Positions 8,201 through 16,610 of a stretch of 16,779 nt of DNA are shown piece by piece (the first letter of the stretch is position 1; each line of letters begins with the position of its first letter). A program made the translations under genes and the position numbers. The notes beneath the pieces were generated by a model, which had not been told where the DNA came from, did not search any database, and saw only the letters and a list, made by a program, of their open reading frames with translations. The stretch is from Zygnema cylindricum (taxonomy: Eukaryota; Streptophyta; Zygnematophyceae; Zygnematales; Zygnemataceae): positions 1-16,779 of the forward strand of contig JBBHKE010001735.1 of NCBI GenBank assembly GCA_037447655.1, given 5' to 3'.

Positions 8201-9703
8201 TTTGTCTTAAGGATGAGTAAGCCGTTAAAGTGATTTCATGGGTAGTTTTTAGTGAATTAAAGGCTCTTCAGGCGTGAAAGACGTGAGAGAAACCTATGGA
8301 TTCACGTTTACATCCTTTTCTCTCGCCCAAATGCCCTGTCTGTATTCAAATAGCCGGTTCCATTTTTTATTACTTAATCGTCTTCGACAAAGCCTTCACC
8401 TATCTCTGGTTCTGTTGAACGCAGAGGGTATTTTAGCAACTCTTTAATATTAAAACAGATACAAACTGGTATAGAATCTTAATTTTTCAATCCTGAATTA
8501 GAATCAATACAGCTGTAAATCATACTAAGACAAAGCATTTCGGCTTTGCTGGCTTTTCATTCTGTTGACAAAAAATGTAATTTGCATTAATTTTAAGCAG
8601 GCTGTCTTTATGGACGCTGCTTGCAAAGGGAGTAGTGTGGTATTTATACAGATGGAGATAATGGTTATGTAGCTTTATTCTGGTTGCTGTTGGGCTACTT
8701 TTAAGCAGACTGTTTCTTTAAAGGGAGTGCTGCAGTGTTATAGCTCATATGGATATGATGGTTATGTGACTTATTTTGGTTGGTTTTGGGAGTTCTTTTA
8801 AGCAGGCTGTCTTTATGGAAGCTGCCAGCAAAGGGAGTGCGGCAGTATTCAAATCAGAGGGTTACGATGGTTATGTCACCTGCGATGCCTTAGCCGCAGC
8901 AGTGGGTTCGAACCCAACCCTTGTTCGCACCGGATCCATAATGAAGGGGGAAGTGGAGCTTGGGAGTGACAAAAGTACCCGCGGTCGACTTGTTTTGACT
9001 TCAGTTGACCTTGATGGTGGCAAGGTCTGTTCTTGCCTGTGAGGATGGGAGATAAATTAACTTGGGAAACGATTTGAGAACTATGCTGTTTAACAAGATC
9101 TAGGAAACGAATAAAAACATAACAGGTGAACACTGATTCACCTAATCAACGTGCATAACAATCAAGCATGAGAAGGTTTGCACGAAAAACCATGAAAATG
9201 TTGTTCAATAGCACACAATCAATAGTAGAATGTTGAAGTCTGTAAGATACAAAACAATCCTTCAAAATAAACACACAAAAAAAGGAAAAAGAAAAAAGAA
9301 AGAAAAAGAAAAGAGAATGCCTCGAATTTCTCGAGCGATAGGTACTAGCAGTATGGCGTTTGACCTTTTTTATTTGTCTGATACTCTTTTGTTGGACGCA
9401 TTTGGACGAAGCTGTATATATGTTTAATAGCAAGCCTCCTCACTGTGAAAGGCAAAATCCATTTCTTTGCTCCATTTCGTCTTTTGACATAGGAGTGAAC
9501 GGCCAATTTATGAACATAGTCTCGATTGTTTGCCTCTGTGCAAGAGTTTGGACGTCTTTGTTCCCTTAAAGATATTTAAATCTGAGCGAATATGTGACTG
9601 AATGCAGGGAAATGTGATGCTGGTGAAGGAGATAAACATGGAGGAAGTCTTGGATCTTCTCACAGACGCATTTAAGAAGTCTCAAGGTTTCAGTACGGCT
9701 TAA
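5241..9703 (+). CDS. Nucleoside hydrolase (inosine-uridine preferring family), six exons, complete
   Basis: Exons: 5241-5498, 6439-6585, 7075-7200, 7835-7954, 8806-9024, 9608-9703; all introns GT...AG and phase 0; 321 codons, close to the usual family length of about 310-340. The family hydrolyses the N-glycosidic bond of ribonucleosides to base and ribose (purine/pyrimidine salvage), usually in the cytosol; no signal peptide is seen here. Motifs: LDVDAGLDDA (residues 8-17; D11, D15 and D16 match metal/ribose and general-base positions), VAGN (41-44), IGPLSTIALA (131-140, commonly GPLTN), VMGG (157-160), PEFNF (168-172), DPEAAH (175-180, split over exons 3 and 4), VTCDA (241-245). In the last, Cys replaces the catalytic His of classical members while the metal-binding Asp is kept, which places it with Cys-type (group III) hydrolases; substrate preference is therefore uncertain. 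The start has a GCCATGG context. The upstream side is a transposon nest. Confidence 0.92.
7958..8094 (+). repeat. CT-rich minisatellite in intron 4 of the hydrolase
   Basis: An almost pure pyrimidine tract just inside the intron 4 donor. It contains two in-phase copies of TCTCCTCTTTCCCCTCTCC at 8011-8029 and 8032-8050 (21-bp period) and further CCCTCTCC-type variants. It could form triplex or slipped structures and could be mistaken for a 3' splice pyrimidine tract, but the nearest useful AG acceptor is far downstream. Confidence 0.75.
8591..8795 (+). pseudogene. Two decayed tandem copies of the exon 5 acceptor and 5' end
   Basis: The real exon 5 begins after TTTTAAGCAG at 8805 and reads GCTGTCTTTATGGAAGCTGC. 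Upstream, unit 1 (8591-8698) has the same TTTTAAGCAG then GCTGTCTTTATGGACGCTGC, and unit 2 (8699-8795) has TTTTAAGCAG then a shorter, more diverged copy; both continue to a GG(T)TATG match around 60 bases in. Both then share an extra tail around TTGGTTG/TTGGG not found in the exon. Unit 1 has shifted frame and meets a TAG; unit 2 lacks several codons. They keep acceptor-like AG sites but cannot supply a correct frame. Confidence 0.8.
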
Positions 9704-10105
9704 GCTTTTGTTACGAAGCTCCCCATTGGAGCACAGCGAGAAATTTCACTCTTGAGAAATTTGACTCTGGAAAAATATGCATGTTGTGTTATAAAGAATT
9801 TGGATTCAGTTAGAAGCTTTCGTCAACCGATAAGTTCTCAAGAAAGTAGGGGCAGCTATGTTGGTACTTTGGGTTTATGTTTTTGCCTACAGGAGATAGG
9901 GGGTAATACATGTGTTAGTCGATGGTATGAGTGAAAAACTATTGCATGTATTTTTAGGGTGAAAAAATGGTGGGATTTTGTAATTATTTAAACCATTCCC
10001 TGAATTGGCCTGGAGAAATGAAGTTCGACTTTCTGAGTGTAGCTGGAATTTTACATTTTTGGACATGAACTTTGGGAAACATCAGTTAGAAGTCCAATAT
10101 GGCAC
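9704..10105 (+). other. 3' flank of the hydrolase gene
   Basis: Contains the expected 3' untranslated region directly after the TAA at 9701-9703. I see no canonical AATAAA in the first few hundred bases, so the cleavage site is unplaced. The 60-residue open frame at 9752-9934 has no motif. Confidence 0.5.
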
Positions 10106-10515
10106 ACCGCCCGTTGCTATTAGAGGGTAATCTCAGAGTGTTAGACTCAGTCATTTTTTTGGGGCCGTTCATTTTTTTCACCTAAATTTATAAGATGTTA
10201 GTGTTCATAACACTAAATAGCTAAGTGGCCCAAAATGTGCCACGTGGCTAAATGTAATATAGTGTTGTTTTTCTAATAGAGTGTTGAGGGTAAATTCCAT
10301 AGATGTTTCATTCGTACTATGCGCACGGTAAAGTATTTTGAAAAGGAATGCATATGCGCATTATTCAAAATTTCACATTTTTTAAAATGCGTTGACTGAC
10401 TTTGACTTATTATATAATAATAATACGAAAAAATCCCAAAAAAAAAATCAGAATGAAATACAATATGACATCTTAAACGATTAAATTATATCCGTACAAC
10501 CGCGGAAATGAAGTA

Positions 10516-11007
10516 CACCGCGAATCGTAATTAGAGTAAAGAAAATATCAGAGTAAAAATAGAAAAAAAAAATTAGAGTTATGAACTCTAATTTGTGTGA
10601 TCGAACTTTTTCAAAAAGGAATTTTACTCTGATTTGGGAATAAATTTGGGCGCTGAATACGTCCACTGTAATTAAGTACAAGTAAAGAATCTGACAGAAC
10701 GTACAGTTTCGCGTCATTATGACGTTTGCATTACGCTATTTGTTAAAACACAGTTACATGGAAACTCCTTGTACTAAATCATCATTTGTACTTTTTTACT
10801 TAATAAAGTACAATTTTGCACCGTCAGACACCGACCGTACGCCACACTATCTAAAACGGAACTGTATTAGAGATATTATTAACGCTCATTCAAAAACTTT
10901 AAATAACGTAAAAAATAATTTAGAATAATATACTCTATTTATAGTGATAGAGTCAAAATTTGGGGTGACGGAATTAGCCTTCATAACTCTAATTACGATT
11001 CGCGGTG
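10516..11007 (+). mobile_element. MITE I (492 bp), diverged relative of MITE D
   Basis: Ends are CACCGCGAATCGTAATTAG and the inverted form finishing GATTCGCGGTG. Left flank is TA (10514-10515); the right flank is AA, so the duplication has one change. The interior aligns with D over most of its length. ORFs at 10481-10717 and 10719-10928 are not recognisable proteins. Confidence 0.8.
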
Positions 11008-11049
11008 AAACGTATATTTTTTTATACAAATTTTGTACATACCACCTGT

Positions 11050-11117
11050 TCGTACAATGTACACCCGTACTCTCCGTACATCCGTACAGATACATTCCGT
11101 ACAGTTTGTCCGTACAC
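11050..11117 (+). repeat. Short cluster of CCGTACA words
   Basis: TTCGTACAATGTACACCCGT is followed by repeated CCGTACA units at irregular spacing (about six CGTAC cores in under 70 bases). The same word recurs in elements D, I, L and M, so it looks like a shared internal or subterminal motif rather than a local microsatellite. Confidence 0.5.
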
Positions 11118-11245
11118 GAAAACTATGCGAAATTTACGAAAAGTTCAAAAAACCCTAAAAATAATGCATAATCGTAAAATTTTCAAAATTTTAACGAATG
11201 AAACATCTATGGTAAATTCACTAACTCTTAAATTGATAGGTGGTG

Positions 11246-11559
11246 TCACTTTAACGAGTTTGTTTTTTGTTGGACAATAATGCCATACACACATACGAAG
11301 CGATATGACTAACATCAAAAGGTTAAAGAATGGCATTATGTGCTTCATTCGTCATGAAGCTCTCGTGTCCATCAAGAATTGGATTTGGATTAACGAAATT
11401 ATGAAACAATTTGGTGAATCTTTTTACTTTGGATGTCCCTGTTATCATCTATGAAACTGTCAATCTTAATCCTTAACACCTACAACAACGACAACGTATA
11501 TATGAGCAAGTATCCGTCATTGAATTTCGAAGCCTCTTAGAGGCGCTACCTTCCGCTCA
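11246..11559. other. Spacer between relict K and the retroelement remnant
   Basis: AT-rich and without a supported gene. ATAATGCCAT at about 11278-11287 is the inverse of ATGGCATTAT at about 11331-11340, a small hairpin. Nothing else is seen. Confidence 0.45.
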
Positions 11560-11599
11560 ATGATGTGCTCGTTTTCATTTGTGTTTTGGGTGTGGGTGG

Positions 11600-12250
11600 T
11601 ACGTGGTTACAAGGCACACTTGCTTTTCCGACACTCCGTTTGGCCGGCTAATCACTTTGCATCTGGTTTATGCTTGTGTTCGGGTTTGCCTCACCCTCCG
11701 CTTTTAGGGGGGCCACATTGTATTTGCAACCAACCTTTTGATGCTGAAAGAATACATTTACTTTGTTGCTCACACGGTGAGGAACGTACGGTTGCGCATG
11801 ATTTGGTGCGAGATGCAATTGCTGTAGTTTGCACTAAGACGGCAAGAGGTTTCTCGTATATTCCCTCCTCGACCCCAATCTAAGGGTCTTTGGAGCCTTA
11901 GGGTTGACTTGGTTTTCCTCCATGTTGTTGGGCGTACCTTTAGTGATGCGGTCCTCACGCATACGACAGGGACACACGTTTCATCTCGCGCGGCTTTGCA
12001 TACGGGTGTGGCGGCTTGGGACGTAGCAACTACCAAGGGAAGAGAAAACCCTCACCAACCCGTCGGATCTATTTGTCCCATTTGTGGTGGATATCTTCGG
12101 ATTTTTCGACAAATTATTCCTCCGCCAATGTGTGCCAAAAACTTTTGAATCTAGAGGTTCGGAGATTCCTCCGCCGATCCTTTCAGCTACCTTCTACCGC
12201 CAACATGTATCAATTGCCCTTCAACGAGCGAAAGATACGACCCTCCTTTG
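11600..12250 (+). pseudogene. Decayed non-LTR-type retroelement, region downstream of the reverse transcriptase core
   Basis: Three reading frames on the + strand carry successive pieces of one protein. Piece 1 (about 11650-11865) has GLPHPPLLGG, a CxC...HxxxC...H cluster (PHCIC, IHLLCCSHG) and HDLVRDAI. Piece 2 (about 11900-12045, next frame) begins RVDLVF and has AALHTGVAAWDVATTKGRE. Piece 3 (about 12069-12248, third frame) begins LFVPFVVDIFGF, contains SEIPPPILSATFYRQHVSIA and LQRAKDTTLL, then a TGA at 12249. At least two frameshifts and one stop make it non-functional. The order and motifs match the C-terminal part of reverse-transcriptase proteins of non-LTR elements I know from mosses, algae and others. 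The catalytic YxDD part is not in the window. Confidence 0.6.
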
Positions 12251-12764
12251 ACGAAGCACGATGGCATATGACAGGCGGGGTCCTCTACATCTTCGTCACA
12301 GGGATCCGGTCTACGTCCATAATATCCATGGTTGTGGACCTTAAGTTGATCGTGGGTAGAATCTTTTGGGTTTTTTTATTTTTGTAGGCGGGTCAACTTT
12401 GTTATTTTCGTTTTGGGTATTTGTTTTTGTTAGTGTTGTTTTGTTTGTTTTGAACTTTTGAACGTAGCTTACATTCTTGTGACTCTTGTAGTCTTTAAAT
12501 GTTTTCTCAGTTTTACCCCTTTTTTACACAGATGGCTCGTCGCAATTTTTGTAATAAAGGCTTCTTCCTCTTTCAAAGTACACACGTGGATAATGAATTC
12601 GATGTCACCATCCGTGACAGAAACAGCGCTTGTTATCACTAATCTCGTTGAGGATTGGCAGCCGCACAATACTTTTAATGTGCGAAAAGGTATGTAAAAT
12701 TGTAAACGCTTTATTTGGTCCTACGCGCATTGTACGCGAAGGATCTGTAAAGTACCCATTCACG
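12251..12764 (+). other. T-rich tail of the retroelement and spacer up to element L
   Basis: About 12365-12465 is T/G-rich and may be the retroelement's 3' untranslated part. The rest is unremarkable. Open frames at 12458-12697 and its mirror lack motifs. Confidence 0.35.
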
Positions 12765-13442
12765 CCGTTTACCATAGTTGTTCAAAACGCATTTTACGCA
12801 CGATTAGAACGTGCGTACAATACGTAGATACTGAAGAGGTCGATTTGAAAAAATCGTAAAAAACGTTAATGATTTGTTTGCGTACCAATCCGTACATGTT
12901 AAAAAAATTGAATTGAACATGTACCGCAGTTTGTACGCTTTCCGTCAAATGAGCGGTAAATAATAACATGCATTCAAATAAGGGAATTGATAATGACAGT
13001 GACTGTTTTGGCTGCGGACAGTCACTTACGTCATTTTGTCAAAAAACGTACGTTTGAAGTACACACAGGTACAAATAAAGCACCGTTGAGTACAAATCTG
13101 ACGATCAATCGGTTGAACAACTTTGACTTTGAAAACATTTTTCAACCGCTTAAAATTATGCCGCGCTTGCGAACGTCGACCATCATAATGAATTTAGCAA
13201 TTCACACGGCCGACGAACGTTTACGGTAACATAACTGCGGCAACCACATGTAAATATCAAGTGTTGCAGACAGTCACTTTTTGTCGTTATGTGAGCTCCA
13301 CGGTGAGAGAACTGGCCGCAAAATTGAAATTTAATCGTGTAATCGTTACATTGAAACTAGACGCGTAGTGAAACGAAACAATTTTAAACTGAAGTACTGT
13401 AAGTTTCGTACGGAATATTTTAACGCACGAAACGAAATAAAC

Positions 13443-14321
13443 CATAGTTGTTCAAAACGTATTTTACGGACGTTTCGAACGAGCGTACAATACGTAGAAA
13501 CTGGAGAGGTCGATTTGAAAAAAACGTTAATGAATTTTTTCCGTACAAATCCGTACATTTTTAAAAAATTGAATTGAACATGTACCGGAGTTTGTACGCT
13601 TTCCGTTAAATGAGCGGTGAAAACCATTATTTAAGTAAATTATTATCACATTCTATACTTTCATTTAAACATCTACACCAACTGGTTAAGGACGATTACT
13701 AAACTTGATCAGTGCGACGTACACAGGCGCAGGTTAATCCCTTCGAAATGCATTTTCATTATAATAAAATTGCCTGTCCGTCACGCTCAGGCAGCCATAG
13801 ACCTCTTTCTTTACCTCTCCGTGGGCATGGCCGCTTTTTTGGAGGTCCGTGACTTCTTCGTCAACGGCTCCAATGACAGTTAACTAACTATTGCCGTGGC
13901 GTTGGTAATGGCGGCTTCTGTGATTTTTCGCGTTCAGCTGTTCAAGTAATAATGGCGGCTTCTTTTCGAGATTTGAAGAAGATGCCCGTACAAAATTTGA
14001 ACTCACGGCGCTCAAATAGTGTGACGTCGCAACGTCTCTTTTTGGAAATATTTGTAGACGTCACATTATTTTCCCGTACAATCCATGTACATTCTGTTCG
14101 GTTTACCGAACAGGAAGTACGAATACGTGCATCGAATCTTTTTTGTAAACTACCGTACAGTTTCCGTAAAAGATCTAACAATTACAATATTTTGTTTATT
14201 AGTTTCGGTAATATGTAAGTTTCAGTTTACAGTAGACGTTTTTTTGCGTATTTTTCAAAAGTCACGTACAATACGTAGAAACTGGAAAAAATGGAAAAAA
14301 TCTACGTATTGAACAACTAGG
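13443..14321 (+). mobile_element. Element M: same family as L, nested within L (879 bp)
   Basis: It starts CATAGTTGTTCAAAACG and ends CGTATTGAACAACTAGG, with AAATAAAC exactly repeated at 13435-13442 and 14322-14329. M is a shorter, diverged sister of L: its first about 185 bases match the start of L and its last about 500 match the end of L. In its right half it has the intact site (around 13880-13890, CTAACTATTGCC) that in L is split by MITE J. Open frames at 13346-13627 and 13952-14218 are not recognisable proteins. Confidence 0.88.
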
Positions 14322-14566
14322 AAATAAACTGTTATAAATAACTTATAATAAAACGATCCATATCATTTGAAATTACATGGAAAAAATGCGCGTCGTCACG
14401 CGCGACGAAACCGAGCCACACTATGTACGAATCAACAGTCTTACATCGACAGCGAAATGCTAGGATATTGGCCGAATCGGCATCGGCCGAAATCGCGCCG
14501 TCAAATGGTTTGTTCGGTTCGCATCAATTATGTTTTGTTTCGTTCGATACAGTACTTTTTTGTCGG

Positions 14567-14686
14567 TTCGGTTTGGTGCGAGCGCCGAGCGATATTCATT
14601 TGTACAAATCGCACGCTGGCGATTTCGAAGAAATGTTGGTTCGCGAAGCGTGACGCGATTTTTTCGTCCGCTCGCACCAAACCGAA
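14567..14686. repeat. Perfect 18-bp inverted repeat inside element L
   Basis: TTCGGTTTGGTGCGAGCG at 14567-14584 is the exact reverse complement of CGCTCGCACCAAACCGAA at 14669-14686, with 84 bases between. The surrounding 14380-14690 is GC-richer than the rest of L and contains other TTCG/CGAA-rich words. It may be a small nested element or a hairpin. No clear target duplication flanks it. Confidence 0.7.
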
Positions 14687-14799
14687 ACATTTTTCATCAT
14701 TCAACATTGCACGACGTAATCATGGAACTCTAGGCATGGCTGATTTTTTGGAGGGCCGTGACTTCTTCGTCAACAACTTCAACGGCAGATTACTAACTA

Positions 14800-15015
14800 C
14801 ACCGCCAATCGCTATTAGAGTAGAAATTTCTTTAGCGTATATGAATAATTAGCGTGGTTTGCGCTAATTGGGAATTTGGAAAATTTCGAAGAAATCGATT
14901 ACTCTAATTAGGAATTAGTTTTTTTTTAAATAGTGTGGATAATTCTATTTGAGAATAAAACAAAAAAAAAGCGGAACGGGGTTAGCGTACACAACACTAA
15001 TAGCGATTGGCGGTG
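14800..15015. mobile_element. MITE J (216 bp, TA target duplication) inside element L
   Basis: Ends are CACCGCCAATCGCTATTAG and the inverted form finishing GATTGGCGGTG. TA flanks at 14798-14799 and 15016-15017. Comparing L with M around the site shows that M reads CTAAC-TA-TTGCCGTGG, while L reads CTAAC-TA-[J]-TA-CTGTCATGG, a direct filled/empty pair that fixes the element's limits. Same end group as E. Confidence 0.92.
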
Positions 15016-15468
15016 TACTGTCATGGTGTCGGTAATGGCGTCTTCCTTAAATTTTCGCTTTCAAATGTTGAAGTATTTACGGCGACTTCTTTTCAAAAGT
15101 TTAAAGAAGACGCCTGTACACATTTCGAACTTACGGCGCTCAAATAGTGTGACACCGCAACGTCTCTTTTTGGAAATGTCCGTAGACGTGACGATAAATT
15201 TCCGTACATTTTTGTGTACATTCTGATCAGTTTATTGAACATAAAGTACCTATACGTGCATCGAATCTTTTTATCAATTTCCGTACAGTTTTCGTAAATT
15301 TTCGTACAATTATCGTAATTTGTCTATAGGTTTCCGTAAATTTCCAGCTTCAGTTTACAGTAGACGTTTTTTTGCGATTTTTTGAAAAGTCACGTACAAT
15401 ACGTAGAAATTGGAAAAAATGAAAATATCGCGCGTATTGAACAACTAGGCCGTTTACTCACTTTTAAT

Positions 15469-15735
15469 CATAAGTTCAAAAGTAGGTGAAAGTAGGCCCA
15501 TACAATATGCCTATTATACGCAAAACATACAATATGACCTTAAGACCCATATTGTATTGGTCGCAAAATGAAATAAATAAGTAACGGGGTTGAGTTGCAC
15601 ATCGTTCGATGGAGAATTAAACGTCATCGGACGGTCGCTGATCAAAGTAGCGATCTAAGAAGATCACATGAAAAGCCCATAACACAACTTGGGCCTACCA
15701 AAGGCCTACCATAAAACGCCTACTTTTGAACTATG
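15469..15735 (-). mobile_element. Element G2: inverted copy of G1 (267 bp)
   Basis: It starts CATAAGTTCAAAAGTAGG and ends CCTACTTTTGAACTATG, with the octamer CTTTTAAT exactly repeated at 15461-15468 and 15736-15743. Its reverse complement aligns to both arms of G1 without the two long extra stretches of G1. It begins only 11 bases after L's right target duplication. No coding capacity. Confidence 0.9.
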
Positions 15736-15743
15736 CTTTTAAT

Positions 15744-16580
15744 TAATTGTTTAAACCATTAAAAAATATGAACCACAACTTCGTATACGAAGCGCATGAG
15801 CCGCTCTATTGTCTATGTGAGTGGTAAGTTGGTAACTGAATTTAAATTGAACTGCGCACAGTTAAACCGCTGTTTACACTTGCAAGGTGTCGGATGTGCC
15901 ACATCACTCGACAGCGTGCTCGTTTTCTCTCCTCATCTTTGCTGTACTTTTCTTTGCGGACATTACGGAATGTATTGAACCGTACTTTTGTGCTCCAGCT
16001 TCAAGCTTCAGCATTTGTTTCCGTAAATCGTACGAAACTGTGAACCAGGTGGTTCATGCCTTGAATGATTGGAACAGAAATTAGGTTTGATATTCTAGTA
16101 TCAGGACCTCAATTTTTCAGAAAGCAGCATAACATAGTGTCATACAGTTCATATCGTGTGTCGGAGAGCTGCCCACATATGCCCTAATGTGTGGAGCAGT
16201 ATAATTGTAGTACTTTCGACAATATTGAACATTGGTCAAGAGTAAATGCAGTGAATGGCATAGAGCTCTCCAATTCGGCAATCCTAAGATTCTCCCGTAC
16301 GTGTGTGAAGGAGCCGGGCAAGTTCTAAAATGTTTTAGTCTACCGGAATTTACTTCGTGGCCCATTTACTGCTTCACCTGCCTACTTGAAAGTTTCTGTT
16401 CCTGCCCCGGGCAGTGTTTCTTTTCCATCATTATCGGTGCACTTTATCCACTTAACAAAGTTTGTGCTTTTCACTTTCTCCTCCGTCTCAGCAGCTATTT
16501 TCTCCATTTCGTGGAGGAAGCTGAAGCCAAGTGAGAGAACAAAAGAAAACCACTGATCACTAATAAGCTGTCTTCTGTGA
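15744..16580. other. Stretch without a convincing gene
   Basis: Several frames of 60-100 codons occur on both strands (for example 15887-16084 and 16232-16534), but they lack motifs and overlap one another. No transposon ends from the three families described elsewhere are seen. It is probably 5' flanking or untranslated sequence of the gene starting near 16611. Confidence 0.45.
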
Positions 16581-16610
16581 TTTAGGAGGTGTCAAAGCTG
16601 CAGAGCAGCT

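Larger units (their letters stand above)
10106..11245. mobile_element. Relict element K enclosing MITE I
   Basis: The left end CACCGCCCGTTGCTATTAG (10106) resembles the CACCG-type MITE ends. A possible decayed right end, finishing GATAGGTGGTG, lies at 11245. Inside, CCATAGATGTTTCATTCGT (10297-10315) has a perfect 19-bp inverted match at 11194-11212, and the next bases inward also resemble each other around a shared GCATTATT-like word. No clean TA duplication is present and the left arm carries about 165 extra bases, so it is old or rearranged. MITE I sits inside it. Confidence 0.45.
12773..15449 (+). mobile_element. Element L: DNA transposon (2677 bp with insertions) holding M and J
   Basis: It starts CATAGTTGTTCAAAACG and ends CGTATTGAACAACTAGG, inverted repeats matching at 15 of 17 positions. 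The octamer CCGTTTAC is present exactly on both sides (12765-12772 and 15450-15457), an 8-bp target duplication. After removing nested M with its duplication (13443-14329) and J with its TA (14800-15017), about 1.57 kb remains. Left arm 12773 to about 12965 matches the left end of M; right arm about 14735-15449 matches the right part of M. No transposase is recognisable in the remaining interior (about 12966-13434 and 14330-14730), so it is probably non-autonomous. Ends beginning CATAGTT with 8-bp duplications fit P-like or hAT-like elements. Confidence 0.85.

Noticed and set aside
14367-14852. Longest open frame in the window (161 codons)
   Set aside because: It runs from L interior across the border into MITE J, and its last residues are a translation of J's terminal repeat, so it is a by-product of insertion. 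No motif is visible.
12773-15449. Tandem segmental duplication as the explanation for repeated blocks at 12773, 13443, 13820 and 14735
   Set aside because: Both L and M have matching inverted ends and separate exact 8-bp duplications, so nested transposition explains the pattern better.
15887-16534. Frames of 65-100 codons that might be exons of the gene at the right edge
   Set aside because: Cys/Phe/Ser-rich translations without motifs, overlapping in different frames; no acceptor/donor combination could be supported.
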